Of a DNA stretch of 64,000 bases, positions 60,301-63,231 are shown one piece after another. Source of the DNA: Arion vulgaris. Lineage: Eukaryota; Mollusca; Gastropoda; Stylommatophora; Arionidae. The position numbers and the translations under genes were made by a program. Below the pieces are notes generated by a model. The model saw only the letters and a list, made by a program, of their open reading frames with translations, was not told the DNA's origin and made no database searches. Numbering within the stretch: position 1 is the stretch's first letter; each line of letters starts with the position of its first letter. The stretch is from contig CM036762.1 of NCBI GenBank assembly GCA_020796225.1, forward strand, positions 16,544,786 to 16,608,785, written 5' to 3'.

Positions 60301-61205
60301 CAAACAACAACTGATAAACTGCATATTTATTCCAACTCTCTGCTATCAGTGCCAAACATGACCCTGACTAAGACACAAGAAAGAAAGATTACAACATGTG
60401 AAATGAGATGTCAACGAAAAGCTGTCAACGTTACAAGGTGAGATAGAGTGAGAAACGAGAATATCAGAAGCATCATTGGTACTATACCATGCATACAGTA
60501 CATCGAGAAGCAAAGAATCAAGTGGTTTGGCCATCTAATGAGAATGGAACCACATTTACTACCATCATGTGCCTATAATAATCGACACTCAGGGCGCAGA
60601 GCACGAGGCAGGCCAAGAACACAATGGATAGATAACATCTCAGAGTCCCTGCAAAAGCATGGACTGACAACGTCAAGCACAACACACCTGGCACAAGATA
60701 GAAAAACTAACTCTCCCCCACGACGCTTCACGGCAAATGTGGTTAAGATAAGTGTAAGTTTTAAATTTACTTTCCAGGTTTCCTGTCTATTCTTCTTTGT
60801 TATCAGACTACATCACCAGTGGATTCAATGAACTGCATCAAATGCATCTAGGTCATCCCTTATCATCATCGTCAGTCCTTGTCACACCCAAGAGCACATA
60901 AGACAGAGACAAAAAATGTAAACTCAATTTGATCTTGTGTCTTTATTTCTACCTCAAATCTAGTCCTGTACATGTCTTTTGAGTTCTGCTCCGTTTGTTT
61001 TTCTCCACATCATTTTCTGGATTGTTTCAGGAGAGTCTTTGCTTCTGGCACATAATATGCAGCGATAGGAGACAGTGGTTCTATTCTTTGCTACCCCTGA
61101 AACCATATGGGATATCCATAAGAAGAAGATGTACATAATTCAAAATGTACTAAGCATAACACTTTTATTACATACCTCTTCCTGTACAACCTCGGCATCA
61201 GTAGC
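27177..61205 (-). CDS. AK9: Adenylate kinase 9 (AK9), C-terminal part, 17 exons
   Basis: Multi-domain nucleoside mono/diphosphate kinase, linked to cilia and flagella in other animals. The 17 exons total 2573 nt. In protein order: an acidic microexon; the second half of one kinase domain with GFVMEGFPRTADEV; a basic helical linker (KRARRLAKKAHNKAKALAKK); a long Glu/Asp-rich tract ending DDIEALLAEEF; GRKPHIVRY; a last kinase domain with P-loop GPPKSGKTT, NMP-binding LSIGEAMRQIL and lid-side YVLDGYPMTLRQIELM; then repeated YHS-like modules and a C-terminal domain ending EPTPTWLK. Exon order and content follow vertebrate AK9. The 5' half lies past 64000. Introns run from about 1 to 5 kb and are repeat-filled. 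Exons 14 and 17 need small frame corrections, so the copy is either decaying or miscalled. AK7/AK8 and other AK paralogues lack this architecture. Confidence 0.93.
27490..27835 (-). mobile_element. LINE 3' fragment
   Basis: Minus-strand fragment of the family at 48600-48960 and 62325-62755 (AAATGGTTTGGCCACATAAG, then RRP-type end). Confidence 0.6.
27845..28015 (+). repeat. Unnamed repeat, family K
   Basis: Copy of 15100-15225 with CCCATATGGC and AAGTCACCTG. Confidence 0.5.
28060..28400 (-). mobile_element. LINE 3' fragment
   Basis: Minus strand encodes NAFECKCYRRVLRISWTEKR, TNASVLQQLDIKE and IKYFRHIKRHEYLEKIILE, the typical post-RT domain of RTE-like LINEs. Similar to 48180-48580. Confidence 0.78.
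28405..28560 (-). repeat. (GAA)n-tailed SINE-like repeat, family L
   Basis: Starts at (CTT)n, then CTTGCTTACCATTTTATTGG and CAGGCGGGCCTT. Copy at 825-960. Confidence 0.5.
28651..28868 (-). CDS. AK9: AK9 exon p
   Basis: 218 nt, acceptor GGTTCTCAG, donor AAAG|GTGAGT. Encodes QPEKYANLILPHKLPPAPED, MLGFMEQTCAIAMIKAL, and SSTRSALIYIAYHLK. Exit phase is 1, which does not fit the start frame of the last exon (see that entry). Confidence 0.92.
29045..29315 (+). mobile_element. LINE 3' fragment, RTE-like family
   Basis: TAGTCAACCACTAGTAACAA, GAATGATCAAAGAATAT and tail GTACTCTATGTAACATATA match 38775-39070 and 57790-58200. Confidence 0.7.
29362..29592 (+). repeat. tRNA-like SINE G
   Basis: Head GTTTGTGGCTTAGCGGTAAT with ATGATTGAATCTC as box B region. 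Middle motif CATTCAGAAAGCAATGGCAA then ACTACTGA is shared exactly with 61902-62150, and CCTGTAAAGG near the end. Confidence 0.75.
29612..29867. mobile_element. mariner-like MITE, 256 bp
   Basis: Inverted ends CAGGGTGTTCAACTTAAAAG and its partner CAGGGAGTTCAACTTAAAAG, followed by CAGCC on both sides, flanked by TA inside (TA)n tracts. No transposase ORF. Confidence 0.85.
29931..30029 (-). CDS. AK9: AK9 exon o, third YHS-like module
   Basis: 99 nt, acceptor TTTAATCTAG, donor AA|GTAAGT. Encodes YEALVPGNPQFSVEYKGKVY and MMDSEEKLLKFM. Confidence 0.93.
30055..30290 (-). repeat. SINE A2
   Basis: Minus-strand copy with ACCTACAAGTAGGCCAGCAC, GCCTCTTACGACATGCC and GGTACTAT. The head ends at GGTTCGGCACCACAAAGGC. 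Confidence 0.75.
30375..30602 (+). mobile_element. LINE 3' fragment
   Basis: Reads AKRRRGRPRRRWIQDVTDGL, NMTAAEAGHLAYAREKF and a short end with TGA, a typical LINE ORF2 C-terminus. Confidence 0.7.
30707..31222 (+). repeat. Chimeric SINE: SINE A head joined to LINE 3' end
   Basis: 30711-30830 is a SINE A head (GTAAAGAATAGAACCACTGT, then GGTTTGGCTGAAATCGGATG). It runs straight into sequence ending TVANLPRRFSHSV ... KLYGVVDNLRQTAAFIRESE, IPI and stop, typical of an RNase H LINE end, then GCAGAAGAAGAA. The direct repeat ATATGGAAG (30698-30706, 31223-31231) brackets the whole unit. Confidence 0.8.
31232..31710. other. AK9 intron, unassigned
   Basis: No repeat family recognised except a possible tRNA-like head at 31670-31700 (CAGTCAAGTGGTTGAAGCAC). 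Confidence 0.35.
31711..32999 (+). mobile_element. 1.29-kb noncoding (GAA)n-tailed retroelement
   Basis: Flanked by GAAACATAC (31702-31710 and 33001-33009). G+C-richer than its surroundings. Left part resembles 39800-40150 and 46705-47095 (TCTGGCTAAG, AGGGATCGG). 32260-32430 holds two diverged copies of a motif with GGGCAA/GGGAAA then AACATCCCCGGAA(G/T)AACTG. It ends TATCACAATGAGAATGATTA ... GAAGAAGAAGAA like SINE A/A2. No long conserved ORF; 32417-32602 may hold a decayed start of a LINE ORF. Confidence 0.72.
33203..33351 (+). repeat. SINE A2 with internal deletion
   Basis: Head GGAGCAAAGAATAGTAACAC joined to the tail CACAAAGAGTGGTTAACAAG and (GAA)n; about 100 bp of the middle is missing. 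Confidence 0.75.
33360..34640. other. AK9 intron, no clear feature
   Basis: A short repeat AAGCCG(C/T)ACACTG(C/T)GCCA occurs at 33580 and 33622. Otherwise nothing recognised. Confidence 0.4.
34650..34844 (-). CDS. AK9: AK9 exon n, with a one-base frame break
   Basis: 195 nt, acceptor TTTTTTGACAG, donor GAG|GTATGA. Encodes HYYKMAGPKELEMFLANPEK, YVPPLAPTKLP and a run to PVTY. The frame then meets TGA 5 codons on. Adding one G near the end restores LDGNLR and the phase needed by the next exon (YEALVPG), so one base is missing here, in the gene or in the assembly. Confidence 0.9.
35035..35160 (+). repeat. tRNA-like SINE head
   Basis: GAGAAGCTTAGTGGCTGTAA and GGTGGTTCAAATCTCTGTCA resemble box A and box B of a tRNA. 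Short and without an assigned family. Confidence 0.5.
35688..35893 (+). repeat. SINE B with 12-bp TSD
   Basis: Complete copy, flanked by TCTAAAGTAAAT (35676-35687, 35894-35905), with an A-run end. It lies 50 nt from AK9 exon m. Confidence 0.92.
35942..36100 (-). CDS. AK9: AK9 exon m, second YHS-like module
   Basis: 159 nt, acceptor TTTATACAG, donor AGAG|GTAAGC. Encodes GKSAGIAGLCITPAEFQARI, then FGQYCPVSLAEWGELVDC and DSLEYAAEFRG. The LCITP and CPVSLAE motifs are characteristic of AK9. Confidence 0.95.
36330..36625 (+). mobile_element. RNase H LINE 3' end
   Basis: CAGACACCAGAGCACATCCT then CATGCCCATCATACAA corresponds to the CHHC-type end (..TPEHILQSCP). The tail ACGAAATGAACGCAAAAAAG then AAGAA closely resembles the SINE A tail GAACGAACGCAAAGAAG. 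Confidence 0.7.
36626..37035. other. AK9 intron, nothing recognised
   Basis: A+T-rich sequence. Confidence 0.4.
37040..37830 (-). mobile_element. RTE-type LINE 3' fragment
   Basis: Minus strand: KSVLFYGLKTWKTTKETIRK, LQTFMGGCLHGIEGLEWY, WQWIGHTLRRPTGSITRQAL and WNPRGKGRAWTDLERRA, the classic RTE C-terminal region. To the right it runs back into the reverse transcriptase (LDLHDDLALLSHS-like at about 37790-37830). Confidence 0.85.
38025..38230 (+). repeat. Unnamed repeat
   Basis: GAACTAACGTCATCGCCCTC, CAGACCCATAGG and AGATGTCGAAG resemble 57385-57600 (GAACTGATGTCACTGCCCTC). 38261-38300 has a 22-bp direct repeat TTATCCAACAGTAGATCAGC. Confidence 0.5.
38389..38645 (+). mobile_element. RNase H LINE 3' end
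   Basis: Plus-strand copy of the end of 6604-7870: CTCCACAGAATGGGTCTCAG, CAGAGCACATCCTGCAAGAC, TGGGGAACCGGTGAAGACCT, ending GATCGCAGAAGAAGAAG. Confidence 0.82.
38775..39070 (+). mobile_element. LINE 3' fragment, RTE-like family
   Basis: GACCACCAGTAACAACTGTT, AATAAATGATCAAAGAATTA and tail GTACTATGTAACATATAATA. Confidence 0.7.
39071..39525. other. AK9 intron next to exon l
   Basis: A-rich; the open frame of exon l continues past its donor for some distance, but the GTAAGA donor at 39526 is strong. Confidence 0.4.
39527..39747 (-). CDS. AK9: AK9 exon l
   Basis: 221 nt, donor CAAG|GTAAGA. Encodes VLHDSSQILAIKLSCYQKT, VRNWYQTQHQNHVIV and the kinase C-terminus up to HKTSQ. The acceptor is a tandem TTCAGCAG; either AG keeps the frame and they differ by one codon. 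Confidence 0.9.
39800..40150 (+). mobile_element. LINE 5' region fragment
   Basis: Shares AATAAGTAAAAGGGACAGCA, CTGGCTAAGCGGGTAAGGAT, AGGTAGTAGTGTAA and ATTGCTATGAGATCTGCTTG with 46705-47095, and more weakly with 31711-31910. Confidence 0.6.
40309..40455 (-). CDS. AK9: AK9 exon k, DGYPMT segment
   Basis: 147 nt, acceptor TTCTCCATAG, donor AAA|GTATGT. Encodes YVLDGYPMTLRQIELM and VRVIELELGSKEVLVRGV. The DGFPRT arginine is methionine here, which would be expected to weaken ordinary adenylate kinase chemistry in this domain. Confidence 0.92.
40535..40700 (-). mobile_element. LINE fragment
   Basis: Minus strand CATGACTTGGGAAACATTTA and GAAAGACTGCAGAACAGCAA match the end of 41710-42320. Confidence 0.55.
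40790..41700. other. AK9 intron, LINE-like remnants
   Basis: 41200-41400 has RTE-like words in reverse (GATCCCTTTAGATATCTCTG, CATGCC-type). Too decayed to place. Confidence 0.35.
41710..42320 (+). mobile_element. LINE 3' fragment
   Basis: 41733-42068 encodes YLESTIVQDGEENIEKMKKA, IYRNSVWECYYTVASAKKN and FRRILQILWPDTIANKELLK, the region after the LINE polymerase. It goes on, with breaks, to about 42320. Confidence 0.75.
42440..42575 (+). repeat. Short LINE-end-like repeat
   Basis: Copy of the 110-200 repeat: TATGCATACTCTTTGATATC, GAGCACCTATGGGTCTGCCT, GGAGTGCAATGG, AGTAACCAATAA. Confidence 0.6.
42700..42901 (-). CDS. AK9: AK9 exon j, NMP-binding part of last kinase domain
   Basis: 202 nt, acceptor AATCCACAG, donor AGG|GTGAGA. 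Encodes ANRFVEDHGVVRLSIGEAMR, QILAHLPKSELAQQMKWHL and GRVVPEELQIQALDVAM, the usual order after the P-loop. Confidence 0.95.
43060..43222 (+). repeat. tRNA-like SINE C, 3' part
   Basis: GACCCAGCCCCAATTGGGTA, CTGGGAAGTAAAGGCGGCCA, TGTGCCAATGGTCAATG; head missing. Confidence 0.72.
43298..43810 (-). repeat. SINE A2 carrying a nested SINE A
   Basis: Outer element on the minus strand: (GAA)n tail at 43298, TTGTTAACCACTATGTGTGA, CCTACAAGTAGGACAGCACA; then interrupted at 43478; resumes after 43746 to GAGCCCCGGCATCACAAAGG. Confidence 0.85.
43478..43734 (-). repeat. SINE A nested in SINE A2
   Basis: Full-length SINE A flanked by AGTCGCCTCTTA (43466-43477 and 43735-43746), both copies being SINE A2 sequence. 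Confidence 0.92.
43811..44145. other. AK9 intron, nothing recognised
   Basis: A+T-rich sequence left of exon i. Confidence 0.4.
44148..44361 (-). CDS. AK9: AK9 exon i, P-loop of last kinase domain
   Basis: 214 nt, acceptor CAATTTAAG, donor ACCT|GTAAGT. Encodes LKEGNCIQPLSGPDHPSF, a YHS-like end (IYRSHIYYLSSQQN ... FIQDPLNYL), then PLRIAIIGPPKSGKTT, a Walker A nucleotide-binding loop. Confidence 0.95.
44480..45010 (-). mobile_element. RNase H LINE 3' fragment
   Basis: Minus strand: SMTMEVMVMTKSLEWLQMH, TYACMLSDSMSMIQKI, then after a break SWEKGNERADALAAM and the C-terminal region. The E, D and NERAD motifs of RNase H can be placed. Confidence 0.78.
45087..45648. repeat. 148-bp direct repeat bracketing a SINE C
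   Basis: 45087-45235 and 45501-45648 are about 95% identical by eye (ATGAAAAATAGTAACAATTT to CACAACAAATTGCTTGAG). Between them lies SINE C on the minus strand (45246-45495). Confidence 0.85.
45246..45495 (-). repeat. tRNA-like SINE C
   Basis: Minus-strand copy: TACCCAGTTGAGGCTGGGTC, GACCTGAGAGCC, then a head with ACCAGCCTTGAGAAGCGAGT. TTCACTAACAAGCGAG ends it. Confidence 0.78.
45660..45953. other. AK9 intron, nothing recognised
   Basis: No repeat family recognised. Confidence 0.4.
45954..46172 (-). CDS. AK9: AK9 exon h, GRKPHIVRY and first YHS-like half
   Basis: 219 nt (73 codons), acceptor AATTTGTCAG, donor TTG|GTAAGT, phase 0. Encodes DTLEEVLIPCLDIAAGRKPH, IVRY, a stretch SIFERVYPINERLAKLML and FGRWDPVL. 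Confidence 0.93.
46205..46700. other. AK9 intron with a short tandem repeat
   Basis: TCTACTTTTGTCAAGAATTT and ATCACAAAGAATAATAATCT recur three times, with variation, in 46345-46445. Otherwise nothing. Confidence 0.5.
46705..47095 (+). mobile_element. LINE 5' region fragment
   Basis: Second copy of 39800-40150; it extends through GATGGAAAAATTAGCATGAA and AATTAATGGAGTAAGGAAAT to a short open frame. Position before the ORF suggests a LINE 5' UTR. Confidence 0.6.
47396..47515 (-). CDS. AK9: AK9 exon g, acidic tract end
   Basis: 120 nt, acceptor CTTTCATGCAG, donor ATG|GTAACT, phase 0. Encodes a Glu-rich start then DAIERMKNEFSDGYADDNDK and IAVVM. Confidence 0.87.
47600..47930 (+). mobile_element. 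RTE-type LINE 3' end
   Basis: Reads ENWQCVGHTLQKTQSSVMRQ, ALK, then AIKKTARDREKFRTTIQALC and STM, the RTE C-terminus. Confidence 0.75.
48180..48580 (-). mobile_element. LINE 3' fragment
   Basis: Minus strand: DAFEMWIYRRIRRVSWTEKQ, TNKQVLEQLGMKKQLLREI, VKFFGHIKRQDTLIKSLLEG and KLKGKSKRKTKR. Confidence 0.8.
48600..48965 (-). mobile_element. LINE 3' fragment
   Basis: Minus strand CCAGTCATGGAATTCATAAA, GATTAAATGGTTTGGACACC and CACAGAGAGCCACACAGAAA; matches 62325-62755. Confidence 0.72.
49079..49336 (-). repeat. SINE A, full length with 11-bp TSD
   Basis: Flanked by TAGGAGCCTAT (49068-49078, 49337-49347). Inserted in an older repeat whose tail (CAAATCACAAAGAGTGATAA, then GAATGCAAACAAACAAACAA) follows at 49385-49450. 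Confidence 0.9.
49473..49595 (-). CDS. AK9: AK9 exon f, acidic tract
   Basis: 123 nt, acceptor TTCATTGCAG, donor GAG|GTCAGT, phase 0. Encodes SLASKEDEEEDKEDEAEAEE and a further Glu run ending DDIEALLAEEFE. Low complexity in sequence, but AK9 proteins carry such a tract at this place. Confidence 0.85.
49860..50625 (+). mobile_element. RNase H LINE 3' end, nearly intact
   Basis: 49869-50213 encodes IEAALYHLKTVFDVF, IIIFTDSMSALQALEDGG, ITMQWIPGHSNTPGNDKADR and LAKKG: RNase H motifs. After a stop, 50250-50606 encodes HLTRRDQSTIFRLQTQHITL, a C..C...H....C zinc knuckle (CQLCAHHHETIHHHLFKC) and ALGRRTKAQVPLDH. It ends AGCTCAAGTGCCGCTGGATC then (GAA)n, almost the same as the SINE B tail. Confidence 0.88.
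50722..50790 (-). CDS. AK9: AK9 exon e, basic helix
   Basis: 69 nt, acceptor TTTATTGCAG, donor AAG|GTGAGC, phase 0. Encodes NALIAKRKEALLKERSEKRA plus ARK, a charged predicted helix that continues exon d. Confidence 0.85.
50894..51148 (+). repeat. SINE A, full length with 11-bp TSD
   Basis: Flanked by ATATTTCTATC (50883-50893, 51149-51159). Confidence 0.9.
51190..51450. repeat. Two diverged copies of the GAGCACCTATGG repeat
   Basis: GGGACTGAGCACCTGTGAGG at 51220 and GGAGATTGAGCGCATATAGG at 51310. Confidence 0.45.
51725..51850 (-). repeat. tRNA-like SINE C, partial
   Basis: TTTACTTCCCAGTGCAGTTC, TGGTACTCAGTTAA and TCTACCTAAGAGCCCTGACG in reverse orientation. Confidence 0.6.
52027..52277 (-). 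repeat. SINE A, full length with 10-bp TSD
   Basis: Flanked by CTAAAACAAT (52017-52026, 52278-52287). Confidence 0.92.
52312..52525 (-). repeat. tRNA-like SINE F
   Basis: GTCGTTACTGCCTGTAGTAC, GGAATTTAATGGCTGCATGG, CTGTTCAGGTTAGGATTTTT and a tRNA-like head ending ACAGCGCTCTAAT. Confidence 0.78.
52653..52772 (-). CDS. AK9: AK9 exon d, end of kinase domain and basic helix
   Basis: 120 nt, acceptor CTATTTAG, donor AAA|GTCAGT, phase 0. Encodes VSENDIVGRLLPPKLDTW followed by a Lys/Arg/Ala-rich probable helix. Confidence 0.88.
52855..53600 (-). mobile_element. RNase H LINE 3' fragment
   Basis: Minus strand: CSADDVVIYTDGSVV, SSMTMEVLAVTNALLWLESQ, HACILSDSLSMIRKVEAG, then VFVPGHMGVVGNEREDRLAG: all four RNase H acidic/His motif regions are recognisable. 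The C-terminal part reaches a TGGACATGTCCGAGTGCAAT end at 52870. Confidence 0.85.
53640..53745 (+). mobile_element. Penelope-like terminal fragment
   Basis: TGTATTTTGTAAAACTGCAG, TACTTTATTTTTACATG and GTTTTACTGCAGTCTTCC match 9570-9645. Confidence 0.65.
53765..54117. repeat. 40-bp minisatellite, nine copies
   Basis: Unit: TAAGAAGACCCAGGGGAAGC then AGCGGAAGTCAATGAATATG. Copies vary mainly in GGG/GGGG and single-base losses (38-40 bp). The first copy is diverged and matches the single copy in a paralogous repeat at 54468-54575. Confidence 0.95.
54468..54575. repeat. Unexpanded paralogue of the minisatellite locus
   Basis: GTGAGAAGAGAATACAGAGT, AAGAACACCAGGGAAAGCAC and GAACAAGTATTAGG match both flanks of the minisatellite (53743-53800 and 54117-54150), with a single unit between. 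Confidence 0.82.
54600..54875 (+). mobile_element. LINE 3' fragment
   Basis: 54635-54862 encodes KRLGTRAKGRPRKRWIDNIK, TTLHKHGYNTTWVTHLALER and a short end, as in 60130-60760. Confidence 0.75.
54890..55020 (+). repeat. 130-bp repeat, family D
   Basis: TTAGTTCATAGTTCATAAGT, ACGGTTCCAACTTCACTGCA, GGGTCACCCCATAATTGCTC and AACAACTGTGAAATGTTTCC match 62454-62585. Confidence 0.8.
55021..55425. other. AK9 intron, possible tRNA-like head at 55185
   Basis: CTGTGGTGTAGAGGCTAGGT then GTTCGCC resembles a tRNA box A. Not assigned. 55430-55605 next to it is a family I repeat (see 24050). Confidence 0.35.
55430..55605 (+). repeat. Unnamed repeat, family I
   Basis: ACCCTCATCAGTGCTACGGA, GAGATCTTCCTTTGTAAGAA and ACCAAAGTGCAATGATGATG. 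Confidence 0.6.
55798..56053 (+). repeat. SINE A2, full length with TSD
   Basis: GGTTCTGTAT (55788-55797) and GGTTCTCTAT (56054-56063) flank it. Head CACCCGTGTGTTGCCAGGGC, middle TGCCTACTTGTAGGCGCATA, tail GATATGGAGCGTTTGAAGAA. Confidence 0.9.
56360..56760 (-). mobile_element. LINE 3' fragment, RTE-like family
   Basis: Minus-strand copy of 57790-58200, with the TATGTAACATATGACCTGC tail region at the left. Confidence 0.65.
56938..57037 (-). CDS. AK9: AK9 exon c, EGFPRT signature
   Basis: 100 nt, acceptor TTTTGTCTACAG, donor CAG|GTTGGT. Encodes SVGFVMEGFPRTADEV, then LFPDAAILLQ. This is the adenylate kinase signature region; the usual Asp of DGFPR is Glu here. The arginine is kept. Confidence 0.95.
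57060..57785. other. AK9 intron, one unnamed repeat
   Basis: 57385-57600 resembles 38025-38230. The rest is unassigned. Confidence 0.4.
57790..58200 (+). mobile_element. LINE 3' fragment, RTE-like family
   Basis: 57826-58146 encodes [40 protein letters not shown] and WRYVGHTLRINDQRITKWTF. Confidence 0.8.
58360..58880 (+). mobile_element. RTE-type LINE 3' end
   Basis: 58363-58695 encodes RIFQSNVKSMMFYGTETWRT, TKETTRKLQTFINGCLHRIE and KLRERTKQIPMEK; later parts are frame-shifted but continue to LCSIGS-type sequence. Close to 37040-37830. Confidence 0.85.
58885..59040 (+). repeat. Unnamed repeat, family I
   Basis: GGGTCCCTCATCAGTGTTGC, AAGAAAGAGATCAGAGCACA and AACCAAAGTGCAATCATG. Confidence 0.6.
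59200..59327 (-). CDS. AK9: AK9 exon b
   Basis: 128 nt, acceptor CCTTATTTAG, donor AA|GTAAGT. Encodes KEEILELTEDEEAIKANLES, NEPLPVEILDSILKPYW and IMEPY. The EPLP..IL motif is the conserved NMP-binding region before the EGFPRT segment. Confidence 0.9.
59480..59705 (+). mobile_element. LINE 3' end with (TAAG)n tail
   Basis: 59482-59685 encodes KEKERQTTDNMERMMEEELD, TASLTWGSALKVAGDRRAW and ends GIK-stop. The stop merges into five TAAG units, a microsatellite-type LINE tail. Confidence 0.72.
59706..60125. other. AK9 intron, unassigned
   Basis: Includes (CT)n at 59840-59855. No repeat family is placed. Confidence 0.4.
60130..60765 (+). mobile_element. LINE 3' fragment
   Basis: QQTPEFKYLGSIFTADGKMD, REIETRC and, after breaks, IRSIIGTIPCIQYIEKQRIK, WFGHLMRMEPHLLPS and [15 protein letters not shown]. 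The post-RT domain of a CR1/RTE-type LINE. Confidence 0.82.
60985..61060 (-). mobile_element. RNase H LINE fragment
   Basis: Short match to 6920-6985 (TTTGTTTTTCTCCA, GATTGTTTCAGGAGAGTCTT). Confidence 0.6.
61176..61205 (-). CDS. AK9: AK9 exon a, 30-nt microexon
   Basis: Acceptor CACTCTATAG, donor GAG|GTATGT, phase 0 at both ends, encoding ATDAEVVQEE. It joins in frame to the next exon and fits the acidic run that precedes this AK9 kinase domain. Being very short, it is less certain than the others. Confidence 0.6.
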
Positions 61206-61293
61206 CTATAGAGTGAAAATTTAAAAAAGAAACGTTGTTACATTATAATAATAAAAATTAACATGTTATAAATTGATACCATATTTGTATACA

Positions 61294-61820
61294 TTTATTT
61301 AGTTGTCTGTGCACAAACACTTAAGCTATTGAAGTGCCCGCCTGCCCAGCATGTTCGTAGCGTGTTGGACAACTGGTGAAAACTGGTGACAACTGGTTAA
61401 AATATGGAACAAACTAAAAGACTAAATAAAATATGAAAATTAGTAGAGATGATGTGAATTGTGATAAAGTGAATGGTGATGAAGTGAATTGCGATAAAGT
61501 GAATTGATACATAGTAATTTATTTAGTTGTCTGTGCCAAACATTAAGCTTTGAATGAGCTGAGATTTGTACTGTGCAACTGGTGAAAAGTGCAACTGGTA
61601 AATATGAACAAACTAAAAGTGAAATAAAATGAAAATTAGTAGAGATGAGTGAATGTGATAAAGTGAATGGTGATGAAGTGAATTGCGATAACAGTGAATG
61701 TGATGATGAATGTGATGATTGAATTCGATACAGTGAATGGTGATGAAGTGAATTGTGATAAAGTGAATGGTGATAAAGTGAATGGTGATGAAGTGAATTG
61801 CGATACAGTGAATGGTGAAG
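61294..61820. repeat. Ragged tandem duplication with 15-bp GTGAAT repeats
   Basis: 61294-61508 (TTTATTTAGTTGTCTGTGCA to AAGTGAATTG) reappears at 61514-61690 with many one-base losses and a larger deletion. Both end in 15-bp units AAGTGAATGGTGATG, which go on to about 61820. 61337-61380 carries a SINE B head fragment. Confidence 0.75.
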
Positions 61821-61901
61821 AAGAAACCAAAAAATACATAAAATAAACATGTACTTTTAGTGCACGTATTTTTTAATACCATATCACTGATCATTCAGAT
61901 G

Positions 61902-62150
61902 GCATCTGTGGCTTAGGGGATAGTGACTCAGTCTACTAACTCCAACGTTTTGAGTTAGAATCATGCTCGGACAGTCTGGTTGCAAATTGTTTATGCGTGA
62001 TTTTACAAAGAATGATGGCACCACCATTCAGAAAGCAATGGCAAACTACTGAATGTAATAATGCCTAGAAAAATCACAAACAGCGTTAGAAAGCTGAGGT
62101 TGATTCGCAAAGTCCTGTAAAGGTTATGCAATTGACTTTAACACTAATCA
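61902..62150 (+). repeat. tRNA-like SINE G
   Basis: Head ATCTGTGGCTTAGGGGATAG, GAGTTAGAATCATG as box B region, middle CATTCAGAAAGCAATGGCAA, end TCCTGTAAAGGTTATGCAAT. Confidence 0.78.
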
Positions 62151-62324
62151 TTCAGTTAGTGGAGTGTCCCTCCCATGACAGCTCTCCTAAATACATCTGT
62201 ATGATATGCAAGGTGTCTAGCATCTGATGTATCTATTTACAATTAGGTTATCACATTTTGCCCTGATCTTCTTCTTGGACTTTCATTCTTTCTCTTTTCT
62301 GGTATTTACCATTTCATGAAGAAG

Positions 62325-62755
62325 ACTGGATGTGAAACTAGTCATGCAATTCATAAAAGAACAACAGATTAAATGGTATGGACACCGGACAGGAATGTCC
62401 TGGTACTGACTACCACAGAGAGCCACACAGAAATAGTAAAACAAGTACAGAGCTAGTTCATAGTTCATAAGTACGGTTCCAACTTCACTGCAACGGGTCA
62501 CCCCATAATTGCTCCGTTCCTGTGCCAATGAATATTACATGAAATGCTAACAACTGTGAAAAGTTTCCTGTGATGAAGTGAAGTGAAGTACAGAGCAAGA
62601 GGAAGACCACAAAAAGATGGAGAGAATGCATCAAGAACAGCCTTAATAAAATGAATAACAGCTTATAAAGTGCCTTAGAACAAGCACACACAAGATCACC
62701 ACATTGCTCTCCCCCAACACTTCTATAAAGAAGTAAATGGTGGAAGAGAAGAAGA
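62325..62755 (+). mobile_element. LINE 3' fragment split by a family D repeat
   Basis: GTCATGCAATTCATAAAAGA, CACAGAGAGCCACACAGAAA, then after the insertion AGAGCAAGAGGAAGACCACA and AACACTTCTATAAAGAAGTA. Matches 48600-48965. Confidence 0.75.
62454..62585 (+). repeat. Family D repeat with 11-bp TSD
   Basis: 132 bp bounded by AAGTACAGAGC (62443-62453, 62586-62596). Ends in GAAGT repeats. Begins near TAGTTCATAGTTCATAAGTA. Confidence 0.85.
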
Positions 62756-62969
62756 AGTGATAACCAAGGATGACTACGATAGATAATACTGAAAGATTAA
62801 CCTGACTGTATTGAAACAAGTTAAAAATGGAAATGGTTAACAGACAAGGGATTGAAAGTTGTGGAGGTCCAAGATTGTCTATGCCAGATGGTATGGCAGA
62901 CAAGATAGAGATCTCTTTCCCTCGAAATCTTTGTCCCTCAAAATTATGTAGAAGCTTCTGATTGTATTT

Positions 62970-63221
62970 CAACCGTGCCCGCAAGGGGAGCAAAGAATAG
63001 TAACACTGTGGCCTACAAGGTATGTCATAAGAGGTGACTGAGGTAGGGGCCTAGGGAAGCTACCTTAGTAAATAAAAGGCGTTCTAAACAACAGATGTGC
63101 TGGCCTACCTGTAGGCGAATAACTGGCACAACTTACAATCACTCTTAGGCTCGGATCACATACGAACCACAAAGAGTGATTAACAAGTGGTCTATATATG
63201 GAGCGTTCCAAGAAGAAGAAC
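62970..63221 (+). repeat. SINE A2 with 10-bp TSD
   Basis: Flanked by GATTGTATTT (62960-62969, 63222-63231). The 5' start is slightly truncated (GCCCGCAAGGGG). Confidence 0.88.
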
Positions 63222-63231
63222 GATTGTATTT

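Noticed and set aside
61440..61894. Histidine/serine-rich minus-strand ORFs
   Set aside because: They are the translation of 15-bp tandem repeats in all three frames.
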